Both the position numbers and the translations under genes were made by a program. This document shows, piece after piece, positions 38,926 through 48,429 of a DNA stretch of 52,308 bases. The DNA is taken from the IMG/VR virus record IMGVR_UViG_3300043775_002539, positions 1 to 52,308 of that record; one strand, written 5' to 3'. Within the stretch, counting starts at the first letter, position 1, and the number at the start of each line of letters is the position of its first letter. The notes under the pieces are model-generated. The model was given only the letters and a program-made list of their open reading frames with translations, had not been told where the DNA came from and did not search any database. This DNA is from a virus.

Positions 38926-39111
38926 CTAAATGTCCTCACTTGGAGGGTTTTTGTTTTCATTAAATTTATAAAATGTTAATAATTTTAATGAATCTTTATA
39001 TTGTTTTTCGAGTCTATCTAATTCATCAATGGAAGTTGCGCCTTCACAGGCGTTATTGTAATTATCTTCGGCTTCTTGGATAATTCTCTGTATGGTTGAA
39101 AGAAGTTTCAT
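38926..39111 (-). CDS. Small hypothetical protein, 61 aa, helical
   Basis: A 61-residue protein, MKLLSTIQRIIQEAEDNYNN at the start and a charged helix-rich middle (IDELDRLEKQYKDSLKLL), likely a short coiled coil. No known family. It is supported as a gene by a TATTTATA motif in sense orientation 4 nt before its start, by a terminator downstream, and by its position in the minus-strand island. A role as a small partner or regulator of the glycosyltransferase gene is possible but unsupported. Confidence 0.62.
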   Translation of the reverse strand: MKLLSTIQRIIQEAEDNYNNACEGATSIDELDRLEKQYKDSLKLLTFYKFNENKNPPSEDI

Positions 39112-39115
39112 ATCA

Positions 39116-39123
39116 TATAAATA
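39116..39123 (-). promoter_or_regulatory. TATTTATA motif upstream of the minus-strand 61-aa gene
   Basis: Plus-strand TATAAATA, so TATTTATA in the sense of the minus-strand gene, 4 nt before its ATG. It shows that the motif keeps its orientation relative to the downstream gene on both strands. Confidence 0.4.
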
Positions 39124-39194
39124 TTCCCAACCCCTGTCTTTATTTGTTTTTTAATAAAACTATATTTCTTTTTGTATAAAACCCATTATGTGGT

Positions 39195-39202
39195 TATTTA
39201 TA
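39195..39202 (+). promoter_or_regulatory. TATTTATA motif before the 1133-aa gene
   Basis: GGTTATTTATAG lies in the 106-nt divergent gap, 15 nt before the ATG at 39218. With the minus-strand copy at 39116 the gap appears to hold two divergent start signals. Confidence 0.42.
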
Positions 39203-39217
39203 GTAAAATGAATTTGA

Positions 39218-42200
39218 ATGGCTTGTAAGTATTATGACATAACGATAAGTGCTGGTGATATCGCCGCAGCAAGTGGAAATACAAACCCATCATTTGATGG
39301 AGTTGTATTTGCTGATTATACAGATTGTTTTAGTGCTTCAACTAATACTGCGTTTTATTCTGCGGGATTTTATCCAAACGCAATTTGTGCTGATAATACT
39401 TCGTCAGTGGTATGTAATTATTATAAAGATGATTTACTTACATTATCGTTAAGTAGTTTTGCAACTGAAGGAAATTTTTGTTGTGAATGTTATACATTAA
39501 CTTGTACGCCAAATCCACCACCAGCACCATTCATTGGTTTTACAAATTTTCAATACAACGATTGTTCAGGAAATACACAGACTATTACGGTTGCAGATGG
39601 TTCACCTGTTGATGTGTGTGCGGAACAGGGTAGTGTAATTATAACAGGTGGTGACCCGGGTGGAGTTTCACCTGCCGGATATGATTGTTGTGATAGTGGT
39701 TTCACTCCAACTCCAACTCCAACACCTACTGAAACTCCAACAAATACTCCAACCCAAACGCCAACAAATACTCAAACTCAAACACAAACAGGTACTCCAA
39801 CACAAACACCAACTAATACTGAGACACCGACACCTACTAATACTCAAACACCGACACCTACTAATACTCAAACACCAACTAATACTGAGACACCGACGCC
39901 TACTAATACTCAAACACCAACTAATACTGAGACACCGACGCCTACTAATACTCAAACACCAACTAATACTGAGACACCGACACCTACTAATACTCAAACA
40001 CCAACTAATACTGAGACACCGACTCAAACTCCAACACCTGGTTGTTACTATATTGGTAAATTTCTATACAGTGCGATTGATTGTGGTACTGCCTGTTCAA
40101 CAATTTTCCAAGTTGATTTATATTCAAATTTTGACCCAATTGTACCGGGTTCTGTTTTATATTCGGATAGTTGTGTTACAACTGTTGCGGACGGTTATTA
40201 TTCATTAGTTTCAACTCCCGGGTTAAGTGATTTGGGTTGTTATACGGTTAATGGTGGTAGTGGTGTGATTAGTTCATACTCGATTTGTCCTACACCTACA
40301 CCTACCCCAACAACTACTCAAACTCAAACACCAACTAATACTCAAACTCAAACACCTACTCCAACAACTACTCAAACTCAAACACCTACACAAACTCAAA
40401 CGCCTACACAAACTCAAACTCAAACACTGACAGTGACATCAACTAGTGGGTATATTGTCCAACTTCAGAGTTGTGAAGATTCATCAACTATTTTTAGGTA
40501 TGTTGGTTTACCATCTACATTAATTCTTGGTGAGACTTATTTAATTACTGATGATTCTTTTAATGGATGTGCAACTGTTGTAAATTATGATGGTTCAGGT
40601 CCAATATATAATGGAAATAGTAGTGTTATAACACAAGTTTCCTCGGGATGTGGAGATATTTTATGTCCAACTGTTGGTAGTATACCGGCACTTCTTGCTA
40701 GTTGTATTAATGGTGAAATACTATACGCAACTGTTCAAAAAGATACTGCATTTGTAGGAGCGACTTATTACTATCAAGGTGCTTGTTATTCATTTATTGA
40801 ATTTTCAGGAGAAGGAGGGCCTAATTTAGGTGAACCTGATTTTAGTGATTGTATTTATTGTGTACCAAGTCCAACACCAACTCCTACACCTCAACCAACA
40901 CCTACAATAACACCTACACCATCAACAACGCCATCATCTTGTACAAACAATATTTATTGTTTTAGAACAACATTACCTTCATTATCGGGTTATAGTGGAA
41001 ATTATACATCATCAGGTTCATATAATTTTAGACCATACTATTCAGGTGATTCTGTTAATACTTCATTCATTTATTATACAGGTAACTATTGGTGTTTAAG
41101 TGATAGTTTAGGGGGGTCTTGTTTATTACAAGGTGCAACACCTTGTTACTCAAGTTGTCCGGATATATCGGCTAACGATTTTACTATTGGGATATGTCCT
41201 TCTCCAACACCATTACCGGTTGATTGTACTACTTTTGATTTTAACGCCTATTTTGATTGTGATTGGGAACCAATTCCGACACCAACACCAAGTGTTCCTT
41301 GTGATGATGTTAGTTTTGATTTAACAAGTGTTGGGGTAACTCCAACACCAACAATACCTGTTGATAATTGTATTAACACTGCGGTATTGTTTAGTTTAAG
41401 TTCGTATACTCCATCAACTCCAAGTGTAACGGTTACGCCATCAGTTACAGTTACTAATACAGTTCCTGCGGGTGGTTCAGTTACATTTAATATGTTGGAA
41501 GATACATTTAAGTGTGTGTCGGTTAAAGTATTACAACTTTGTTCAGATGAAAGTGAGATATATGTTAATGATGGTTTAGTTTACAATAATTTACCATTAT
41601 CGACAGGAACTACATTCTTGGCTTTAATGACATATGGTGATGTAGTAAATGCTCAAACTTGTGTAACATATGTTAGAGATGATTTCAACTTATCGTCAGA
41701 TGCTAATGTTAATTCTGTACTTAATGTTTATGGTAATTGTAGTTCTTGTAATATATTACCAACTCCAACACCAACATCAACACAAACTCAAACACCAACA
41801 CCTACAAACACTTCAACAACAACACAAACACCTACAAACACTCCAACAACAACACAAACACCAACACCAACAAGAACCCCTGGAGGGACACCACCTGTGA
41901 CACCAACACCTACATCAACGACAACACCAACAAATACTCAAACACCTACAAATACTCGTACTCAAACACCTACACCTTCACCGACATCTAAGTATGTTTA
42001 TGTTTATGAGAGTTGTGTTGTTATTGACCCTAAAATTAGTTCACAATTAACACAAATAATTCAAACATTACCAGTATCATTTACAATTAATGTTGGACAA
42101 GTTTTCAAAGATAAAGATGGAATTTGTTGGAGATATGTTGGTAGATTCGACACTAATTATATTCCACCAGCAAATGTATATTACTCAACTCAATCAGATA

Positions 42201-42619
42201 ACTATTTTGTAGGAGCTTTAGAATGTTTATTTGTTAATTGTACTACGTGTAATAGTGTTAATTTGAAACCATTAGCAACTCAAATTCAGTTTCCACAGGC
42301 AAATAATATTAATAGCCCAACTTACCTTCCGGCGACTCAAACAAGTATTCCGGTCACAACTATTGTTGACCCTCCAAATGTACCAAATTGTTCATCGTTG
42401 TTATTTGGTTTAACAGTTAGGAGAATCTATTATAGTACCGTTAATAACCCTCCACTACTTTCAGATAATTATTTTGAATTACCATTGGTATATGGTCAAA
42501 ATACAACATATGTGACAGGATTAACACCGGGAACCGGTTATTATTTCTCGCTATTTTGTGAGAATGATTATGGTTCGTCTGCGCTTTCCTTCCCCTTTAA
42601 AGTTTATACATTAAATTAA
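39218..42619 (+). CDS. Modular fibre protein with four Thr-Pro linkers and Cys-rich domains
   Basis: A 1133-residue protein of five Cys-containing beta domains joined by four T-P/T-Q/T-N linkers at about residues 163-275, 358-408, 549-575 and 847-924. The globular parts carry many Cys (for example CCECYTLTC near the start, C-x-x-C pairs elsewhere), suggesting disulfides or metal sites in a virion-exposed protein. One domain (276-357) ends with DGYYSL and [17 protein letters not shown], a pattern echoed at the C-termini of the 214-aa and 680-aa proteins. The last ~90 residues look like a fibronectin-III-type fold ([20 protein letters not shown]). No catalytic motif. A long segmented tail fibre or adhesin is the best reading. 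It starts with ATG 15 nt after a TATTTATA motif. Confidence 0.8.
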   Translation: MACKYYDITISAGDIAAASGNTNPSFDGVVFADYTDCFSASTNTAFYSAGFYPNAICADNTSSVVCNYYKDDLLTLSLSSFATEGNFCCECYTLTCTPNPPPAPFIGFTNFQYNDCSGNTQTITVADGSPVDVCAEQGSVIITGGDPGGVSPAGYDCCDSGFTPTPTPTPTETPTNTPTQTPTNTQTQTQTGTPTQTPTNTETPTPTNTQTPTPTNTQTPTNTETPTPTNTQTPTNTETPTPTNTQTPTNTETPTPTNTQTPTNTETPTQTPTPGCYYIGKFLYSAIDCGTACSTIFQVDLYSNFDPIVPGSVLYSDSCVTTVADGYYSLVSTPGLSDLGCYTVNGGSGVISSYSICPTPTPTPTTTQTQTPTNTQTQTPTPTTTQTQTPTQTQTPTQTQTQTLTVTSTSGYIVQLQSCEDSSTIFRYVGLPSTLILGETYLITDDSFNGCATVVNYDGSGPIYNGNSSVITQVSSGCGDILCPTVGSIPALLASCINGEILYATVQKDTAFVGATYYYQGACYSFIEFSGEGGPNLGEPDFSDCIYCVPSPTPTPTPQPTPTITPTPSTTPSSCTNNIYCFRTTLPSLSGYSGNYTSSGSYNFRPYYSGDSVNTSFIYYTGNYWCLSDSLGGSCLLQGATPCYSSCPDISANDFTIGICPSPTPLPVDCTTFDFNAYFDCDWEPIPTPTPSVPCDDVSFDLTSVGVTPTPTIPVDNCINTAVLFSLSSYTPSTPSVTVTPSVTVTNTVPAGGSVTFNMLEDTFKCVSVKVLQLCSDESEIYVNDGLVYNNLPLSTGTTFLALMTYGDVVNAQTCVTYVRDDFNLSSDANVNSVLNVYGNCSSCNILPTPTPTSTQTQTPTPTNTSTTTQTPTNTPTTTQTPTPTRTPGGTPPVTPTPTSTTTPTNTQTPTNTRTQTPTPSPTSKYVYVYESCVVIDPKISSQLTQIIQTLPVSFTINVGQVFKDKDGICWRYVGRFDTNYIPPANVYYSTQSDNYFVGALECLFVNCTTCNSVNLKPLATQIQFPQANNINSPTYLPATQTSIPVTTIVDPPNVPNCSSLLFGLTVRRIYYSTVNNPPLLSDNYFELPLVYGQNTTYVTGLTPGTGYYFSLFCENDYGSSALSFPFKVYTLN
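39806..40025 (+). repeat. 42-nt tandem repeat coding a Thr-Pro linker
   Basis: ACACCAACTAATACTGAG recurs at 39806, 39872, 39914, 39956 and 39998. The last four are exactly 42 nt apart and nearly identical, coding [14 protein letters not shown]. Unlike the Gly-X-Y blocks, the DNA units themselves are almost unchanged, suggesting recent slippage. Confidence 0.9.
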
Positions 42620-42838
42620 ATGGCAGTACAAGTAACAATTAGTAGTATAACAGGACAATCACCTTATGACGTTTACATATGTCAAAGTAATGGTACGGGT
42701 TGTTTTTATATATCAACAATAACGTCAACACCATATGTGTTTGACATACCTGAACCTTACAATAGTTCAACATCTTATCAATTAAAAGTAGTTGACGCAA
42801 ATAACTGTACAATAACCGGAGTTGAAAACGTAATATGA
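42620..42838 (+). CDS. Small beta-domain virion protein (72 aa)
   Basis: A 72-residue protein starting on the base after the 1133-aa gene's stop and overlapping the next gene by four bases (ATGA). It consists of a single domain: V-T-I-S-S-I-T-G-x-S-P-Y-D-V-Y-I-C, then C-F-Y-I-S-T-I, then P-Y-V-F-D-I-P-E-P-Y, then Y-Q-L-K-V-V-D-A-N-N-C. The same domain forms the N-terminus of the next protein, so the two are tandem paralogues. The 101-aa protein at 22225 is a more distant relative. Function unknown. Probably a virion accessory made in step with the fibres. Confidence 0.75.
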   Translation: MAVQVTISSITGQSPYDVYICQSNGTGCFYISTITSTPYVFDIPEPYNSSTSYQLKVVDANNCTITGVENVI

Positions 42839-43479
42839 GTCAATTAATAACAATAACATCAGTAACGGCTAACACACCGGTCGATATATACTATTGTGAT
42901 TCGTTTAGTGCGAATTGTGTATTTGTTTCGACTGTGGCGGTATTTCCATATCAATTTGATGTTCCATCACCATATGATGAAACTAATATTGTGATTAAAA
43001 TAATTGATAGTGAAAGTTGTATTAATGGAGAAGTAATTCCAATTAGCCCAACACCAACGAGTAGTGTGACACCAACCAATACACCAACACAGACTCAAAC
43101 ACCAACCAATACACCAACACAGACTCAAACACCAACTCAAACGCCGACAAACACTCAAACACCAACAATGACATCAACAAATACGCCAACACCAACATCA
43201 ACACCGGTCATTTCAAGTCATTTTACGGGTCAAAATAGGTATACGACTTCAGGTAGTGTGTGTGGTGATATTATGACAATCTTACCGTATTATACTTATA
43301 TTAGTGAGTCAAATTCGGTTCCGGTAATTGGAGCAACGATTTATGAAACTGCAGTTAATACAACACTGTATAATCCTTATGTTGGTGAAAATAAATATGT
43401 TAAATTACAATTCGGTAGTGATTTTTATGTTGTTCAAATAAATAACAACGGGGAAATAACATCGTTCACAATATGTTAA
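42835..43479 (+). CDS. Fibre-type protein: small beta domain, Thr-Pro linker, Cys-ending domain
   Basis: A 214-residue protein. Residues 1-70 match the preceding 72-aa protein in pattern (YCDSFSANCVFVSTVAVFPY, then FDVPSPYDE, then KIIDSESC). Residues ~71-125 are a T-P-T/T-Q-T linker coded partly by two perfect 30-nt repeats (43071-43130). Residues ~126-214 form a beta domain with P-x-x-G-A-T-I-Y, then K-Y-V-K-L and an end N-G-E-I-T-S-F-T-I-C, which resembles domains in the 39218 and 43518 proteins. Translation is coupled to the upstream gene by ATGA overlap. Structural role inferred. Confidence 0.75.
   Translation: MSQLITITSVTANTPVDIYYCDSFSANCVFVSTVAVFPYQFDVPSPYDETNIVIKIIDSESCINGEVIPISPTPTSSVTPTNTPTQTQTPTNTPTQTQTPTQTPTNTQTPTMTSTNTPTPTSTPVISSHFTGQNRYTTSGSVCGDIMTILPYYTYISESNSVPVIGATIYETAVNTTLYNPYVGENKYVKLQFGSDFYVVQINNNGEITSFTIC
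43071..43130 (+). repeat. Perfect 2 x 30-nt tandem repeat in a Thr-Pro linker
   Basis: A 30-nt unit starting ACCAACCAATACACCAACAC occurs at 43071-43100 and again at 43101-43130 without a mismatch. Thirty bases is ten codons, so gain or loss keeps the frame and only changes linker length. Confidence 0.93.
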
Positions 43480-43517
43480 AAAGAAATAAAAATATAATTA
43501 TAGAATAATAAAGAAGA

Positions 43518-45560
43518 ATGAGTATAAATTGTGGATTAGGATTTATTAAGGTGGGTAGTGAGTATTATTATACTGATTGCTGCGGTAACTTTATTACAGA
43601 TGTTAATAATACAGGTGAAATTATAGAAGTTAGTTTTAATCTTGATTTGGCAAATTCGGGTGTAGGAGATTTAAATACTTATGTAACCCCAACATGTTCA
43701 ACACCTACACCAACCCCAACTCAAACTGTTACACCAACCAATACCGCTACTCCAACAATGACACCAACAAATACACAAACACCTACACCATCGATTACTC
43801 CATCGATAACCCCATCAAATAGCCCGGTTACAAGAATTCAAAATAATTGTGATGTTATTACACTATTTGATTTAGGGATTTCTTGTAATGTGATTCAACA
43901 ACCATCAAGTCCTACTTCATTAGATGGTATTATTTCGGTAAATGTAACAGGAGGAACCTCTCCTTATTCTTATTTTTGGTCGGGAGGTCAAAGAACTCAA
44001 ACTTTATTTGGTGTTTCTCAAGGAATATATGAAGTTGTTGTTACAGATTTTTCTTGGCCTGATGGTGGTCCTGATTTTACTGCTTCAACAATATGTTCAT
44101 TAGCTGGTCCAACTCCAACACAAACGCCAACAATGACTCCAACACCAACTAGTACACAACCAATTCAATGTGTTGAGTTGTGTATGATTATCACCGAACC
44201 AATATTGTTTGGACCGGCACAATTCGTTTGTAATGGTGTGATAAATGGACAATTTAGTTGGGTAAGTGAATTCAATGGTAAATTATTTTATATAATTTGG
44301 AACCCAATTAATACTAAATTTATTGTTTATCAAGATAGTGACGCGATTACACCATTCTTAGTAGATGGAAGTGTGGTGGCAACTGAAGTACTTTCATCAA
44401 TACCGGTGGCGGGTTGGCAGTTTTATGGTGGTACTGCAAATGGAAATATTACTGTAACTACAGGTTCTTGTCCTGAATACGAGCCATTATCATTGGAGGT
44501 ATTCTCAACTAATAATAGTTGTAGAGGAATGGTAAATTGCGATGGTTCAATCACTGCAAGTGTTCAAGGTGGATTATCACCATATTATTATTCGATAAAT
44601 GGTGGAATTACGACTCAGGAAAGTCCTTCATTTAATGATTTATGTCCTAATGATTATGAAGTTACGGTTTATGATTCTGCAGGGAACCAACAATCAAGTG
44701 TTACTACTATTGGGTATAATGCTAGTCCTGAAACTTATCAACTTTCAATTACTAATTTTGGAGCTCCTGTTTCGTCAATAATAAATAATGTGTCAAATAA
44801 TTTAACTCAGACTTATAAAATTATATCAACACCACAAATACCGGTCGGGGTAACAATATCATTTAATTTGTCAATATCAAATACTAAGTTATATCAAGGA
44901 CCAGGTAATGGAACAATTGATAATACATTAATTGTTACTAAAAATGGTGTGCAACAAACACCAACATTTGTTTCAAATGTACCTGTTATTGGTGATAGAC
45001 CAAATTGCTCACCAGACCTTCAAACAGGGATTACTCAAACGAATAGTGTAATATTAACAATGTCATATAATGATGAAATTGAGATAATTGAAAATTCTAT
45101 TTTAAACTTAACAAATCCGAACGGAGGTAACAATAGATGTACAACAGTGTTAAATCAAACTATTTCATCTAACATAATGGAAATTAGTGTGGATGGTAAC
45201 GAGTGTTTAACATCGGTTGGAAGTCCAAGAACTTTATTGGAGAATTCAATAACTTATGTTCCACAAATCACACCAATACCGGATGTATTAACACACGAAA
45301 GTTATGGTTCAGGTTTCGGTCCACTACTATGTCAACCTGATTGGGGACCATTTGGTTTTCTTTATAGTTATGCTAGTCAAGGGACTTCACCAGCTGTTGG
45401 GATAACAATTTATCAAAATAGAGGTGCTAATAATGTTTTATCTAATCCTATTCCTTCGACAGTCGCCACAAATGGTTTGGGATGGCAAGGTGGTCAAAGA
45501 TACTTATTTACTGTCACGGGTGCTCCAGGTGTAATAACAACAATAACTCCTTGTACCTAA
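43518..45560 (+). CDS. Fibre-type protein with Thr-Pro linkers and two SprB-like modules
   Basis: A 680-residue modular protein. It has a short Cys-rich N-terminal domain (about 1-60), a T-P/T-N linker (about 62-105) and a SprB-like module (about 108-195, with GGTSPYSYFWSGGQ then QGIYEVVVTDF). A second short T-P linker (about 197-213), another beta domain and a second SprB-like module follow (about 325-405, GGLSPYYYSINGG then NDYEVTVYDSAG). A long C-terminal beta region ends with V-G-I-T-I-Y and G-V-I-T-T-I-T-P-C, similar to the end of the 214-aa protein. Combining both module types ties the SprB-like fibre at 20091 to the Thr-Pro proteins. No signal peptide or enzyme motif. The palindrome TATAATTATAG precedes it (43493-43503). 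Confidence 0.78.
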   Translation: MSINCGLGFIKVGSEYYYTDCCGNFITDVNNTGEIIEVSFNLDLANSGVGDLNTYVTPTCSTPTPTPTQTVTPTNTATPTMTPTNTQTPTPSITPSITPSNSPVTRIQNNCDVITLFDLGISCNVIQQPSSPTSLDGIISVNVTGGTSPYSYFWSGGQRTQTLFGVSQGIYEVVVTDFSWPDGGPDFTASTICSLAGPTPTQTPTMTPTPTSTQPIQCVELCMIITEPILFGPAQFVCNGVINGQFSWVSEFNGKLFYIIWNPINTKFIVYQDSDAITPFLVDGSVVATEVLSSIPVAGWQFYGGTANGNITVTTGSCPEYEPLSLEVFSTNNSCRGMVNCDGSITASVQGGLSPYYYSINGGITTQESPSFNDLCPNDYEVTVYDSAGNQQSSVTTIGYNASPETYQLSITNFGAPVSSIINNVSNNLTQTYKIISTPQIPVGVTISFNLSISNTKLYQGPGNGTIDNTLIVTKNGVQQTPTFVSNVPVIGDRPNCSPDLQTGITQTNSVILTMSYNDEIEIIENSILNLTNPNGGNNRCTTVLNQTISSNIMEISVDGNECLTSVGSPRTLLENSITYVPQITPIPDVLTHESYGSGFGPLLCQPDWGPFGFLYSYASQGTSPAVGITIYQNRGANNVLSNPIPSTVATNGLGWQGGQRYLFTVTGAPGVITTITPCT

Positions 45561-45577
45561 ATAAAATAAAATGAAAC

Positions 45578-45585
45578 TATTTATA
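45578..45585 (+). promoter_or_regulatory. TATTTATA motif before the 744-aa gene
   Basis: CTATTTATA lies 4 nt before the ATG at 45590, the shortest spacing of the plus-strand copies. If it is a promoter the transcript would be nearly leaderless or the real start lies downstream. Confidence 0.35.
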
Positions 45586-45589
45586 ACCA

Positions 45590-47824
45590 ATGGCTTATAT
45601 AATTAAAAATACTTCGGGACTAATTAACACAAGATTAACTGATGTGGGTAGAAGATACCTATCTCAGGGAAATTTTAATATCGCTTATTTCCAAATAGGG
45701 GATAGTGAGGTTAGTTATACCGCTGTTCCGAATTACAATCAGACTAATAATAATATTTTGATGCCGGCATTCAATGCTCAAAATGATACAGGTTCTCCTC
45801 AATCTAATAAACAAAATGTTAAATATCCATATTTTGTTCAGGGTGGAATAGGTAATACATATGGTATTCCATACATGGATAGTGATTTTCAGTCGGTTTA
45901 TAATTCCGCTGGCGTAAAAGGTTTTTTCATGACAGGGGGTACCCAAGGAAATTGGGACGTTCAAATAAGTTCGGCCTATACTATCACATCAAACTATCAA
46001 GTTGATATGCAAACATTGACAGGTCAAACACAAATTGATATAAATTTAGACCCAATAATATGTTCTCCAACAACAGGTACACCGGCAATAAATGATTTTG
46101 TTACCATTATCTATGATGGTAATGGTGGTTGTGACAATGTTGGAACCTATTCGATATTAACATATAAGATACAAGATTTAAGCCCATCGACAGGGACTAC
46201 AGGAACAACTACTTGGACATTAACATTAGACAGGTCAGTTCCTAATTACACCGGTAAAGTATTAGGTGGTGAAATGGGTCGAGTTTTAGTTTATCCATCA
46301 GGAATGACAGAACTTTATGATACAATAACACCAGCACCTTATTGGGATATAGATACAATTAACTTTGAATCTCCTTGTGATATATCAAAACGAGAAAACA
46401 CTGTGGTTTGGAATATGAATATTCCATGGACTGAAAATCCTGCAGGTTTGATGTTTGGGTATGAGGGATATTCGAACTATGGTTCGGTAGGTTATATTGG
46501 AACTAAAGAATATTTGGGATATAATGAACCAAGTGGTCAAACTGACACCAGTAAAGTTTATTATTACAATTCATACGATGAGGAGATTGTTGTTAAACCA
46601 CAAGACCAAAAAGTTATTTCAATTATCCATTATACCAATCAAGATATTGATAATGTATATGGTGAAAAATTTGCAACAATTCCATTTGACCCTGACACTC
46701 CAACTGACAATATTGGATTAGCAAGACATTTTAAACTTACGATGCCAACATTGATGTGGCATAAATCATCAGGAACAAGTATTGGTGAGACATTTTGGAT
46801 TGACCCTCCTGGTTATGATGATAAAAAATTATGTACTCCATACTATATCAAGTCAACAAAAAATGTTGACATGAATGACCCGGGTATTAGATATTTCCAT
46901 TTATGGGATACAAATCCGGATAGTAACGGTGAATTAAATAGAATTGGTAAGGTATTCCCTGACCAAGAAATAATTGTTATTGATGACGAAGAAGTTGTTG
47001 CTTCTATGTCGTATAAAGCAAATAGAAATTGGACGTTACCTGCACCAAGACTATCTTTAATTTCTCCAAACATATGTGAACCAAATAGTTCAGCATCGAC
47101 AGGTATTTTTACATTACCAACACAAAGTATGTGGATTACGTATCGATTTGATTCAACAGGTTTTACAGATTCATTACATTGTAATTACTATTCATTTATA
47201 AGCGCTAGTTCTGCTGCAACACAAACTAATAGTGATAACATTGCTGTCAAGTTTGGACCTGAATTCAAATTTTTAAATCAGCCCTTAAATACATATACAA
47301 GTGCTGATTTAAGTGGGTATTCTGCAAACTCTATGAAAATATTAGTTCAATTGGTTGAAGGGACGAATAGACCCATTTCAACAGCTTGGAAAGAAATTGA
47401 TGTTACTTCTGAAATAAGTGGTTCCTCAATAAATGGTTATATTACAATGAGTGGTATTACGGGGACAACATTCCAAATTAACCAACAAACGTATGATAAC
47501 GCTATATCCTATAACTTGGGAAATTATATTGATTTACCTCAGAATGGTCAATCAGAATATTTGAATTTTGGTGATGAATATTATTTCTATGGTAATTTAG
47601 AAACGGATATAACTGCAACCATTTATGAAATGAAATATCTTGTGAACTTAGGTAGGAATCAATTTACTAATACGTCAAACCCTACATGGATGTCAGGAAC
47701 AACTTCGTATGTAACGGAGATTGGTCTTTACAATGCCCAAAAAGACCTTATGGTTATATCTAAACTACAATCACCTGAATTACGACAAGGCATTCAACAG
47801 TTTGTGGTTAAATTAGATTTCTAA
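45590..47824 (+). CDS. Large virion structural protein (tail/fibre class)
   Basis: A 744-residue protein. The N-terminus (MAYIIKNTSGLINTRLTDVG, then RRYLSQGNFNIAYFQIGDSEV) has the layout of phage tail-fibre or collar attachment domains, where a helix with 'T-x-x-G-R-x-x-L' leads to a strand with 'I-G-D'. Most of the rest is beta-rich with many Tyr, Asn and Gly (for example GSVGYIGTKEYLGYNEPSGQ). The C-terminal ~60 residues end FTNTSNPTWMSGTTSYVTEI and then a helix before QQFVVKLDF, a segment often found in capsid- or tail-associated proteins. I do not recognise the family by name. It is the last structural gene before the replication genes, separated from the resolvase by 2 nt. Confidence 0.75.
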   Translation: MAYIIKNTSGLINTRLTDVGRRYLSQGNFNIAYFQIGDSEVSYTAVPNYNQTNNNILMPAFNAQNDTGSPQSNKQNVKYPYFVQGGIGNTYGIPYMDSDFQSVYNSAGVKGFFMTGGTQGNWDVQISSAYTITSNYQVDMQTLTGQTQIDINLDPIICSPTTGTPAINDFVTIIYDGNGGCDNVGTYSILTYKIQDLSPSTGTTGTTTWTLTLDRSVPNYTGKVLGGEMGRVLVYPSGMTELYDTITPAPYWDIDTINFESPCDISKRENTVVWNMNIPWTENPAGLMFGYEGYSNYGSVGYIGTKEYLGYNEPSGQTDTSKVYYYNSYDEEIVVKPQDQKVISIIHYTNQDIDNVYGEKFATIPFDPDTPTDNIGLARHFKLTMPTLMWHKSSGTSIGETFWIDPPGYDDKKLCTPYYIKSTKNVDMNDPGIRYFHLWDTNPDSNGELNRIGKVFPDQEIIVIDDEEVVASMSYKANRNWTLPAPRLSLISPNICEPNSSASTGIFTLPTQSMWITYRFDSTGFTDSLHCNYYSFISASSAATQTNSDNIAVKFGPEFKFLNQPLNTYTSADLSGYSANSMKILVQLVEGTNRPISTAWKEIDVTSEISGSSINGYITMSGITGTTFQINQQTYDNAISYNLGNYIDLPQNGQSEYLNFGDEYYFYGNLETDITATIYEMKYLVNLGRNQFTNTSNPTWMSGTTSYVTEIGLYNAQKDLMVISKLQSPELRQGIQQFVVKLDF

Positions 47825-47826
47825 AT

Positions 47827-48429
47827 ATGGCAAAAAACATGAGGAAGGATTCCCCGAAAGTATTGGGGCTTGACGTGTCAACTAAAACAATTGGTTGGTC
47901 GTTATTTGATATTCAGAGTAAAGAATTATTGGAATTAACCCACATATCACCAGTTCCAAAACCAAAAGTTGAGGATAAGATTGAGGAATTAATTCTCAAA
48001 AGTAATATTTTTAGACAAAAGTTGGAAGAATATGCTGGTATGGGAATTAAGTACGTGGTTATTGAAGAACCTTTATTAAATTCAAACAATGTTTATACCG
48101 TTGGAACTTTAATGAGGTTTAATACTTTAGTTTGTAAAGAAGTGTATGATATCCTTGGAGTTATACCACAATTTATTTCAACATATAACTCAAGAAAATT
48201 TGCATTCCCTGAATTAGTTCAGGAGAATGATAAAGGTAAGTTTGTTCTTTTCGGTGGATTACCAAAAACTATTGATAAGAAAAATATTATATGGGACTTG
48301 GTAGCAAAAAAAGAACCACAGATTACTTGGCAATATACTAGAAATAGTACATTGAAAAAAGAAAATTTTGATATGACCGATGCTTACGCTTGTGCATTAG
48401 GTTATATGAAAATGAAAGAAATTTGGTAG
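47827..48429 (+). CDS. RuvC-like Holliday junction resolvase (RNase H fold)
   Basis: A 200-residue endonuclease expected to cut four-way DNA junctions made during recombination and packaging. RNase-H-fold acidic residues are visible: D16 in VLGLDVSTKTIGWS, E80 in YVVIEEPL, and D182/D185 in NFDMTDAYACALGYM. T4 itself uses an unrelated resolvase (gp49, endonuclease VII), so this is a replacement at the functional level. The gene begins 2 nt after the 744-aa structural gene. Alternatively it could be a general RuvC-family nuclease, but the motif set fits a resolvase well. Confidence 0.85.
   Translation: MAKNMRKDSPKVLGLDVSTKTIGWSLFDIQSKELLELTHISPVPKPKVEDKIEELILKSNIFRQKLEEYAGMGIKYVVIEEPLLNSNNVYTVGTLMRFNTLVCKEVYDILGVIPQFISTYNSRKFAFPELVQENDKGKFVLFGGLPKTIDKKNIIWDLVAKKEPQITWQYTRNSTLKKENFDMTDAYACALGYMKMKEIW

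Noticed and set aside
39668-40027. Minus-strand Ser/Cys/Arg-rich open frame opposite the Thr-Pro linker
   Set aside because: It mirrors the plus-strand Thr-Pro codons, with no start signal. It is a shadow of the linker.
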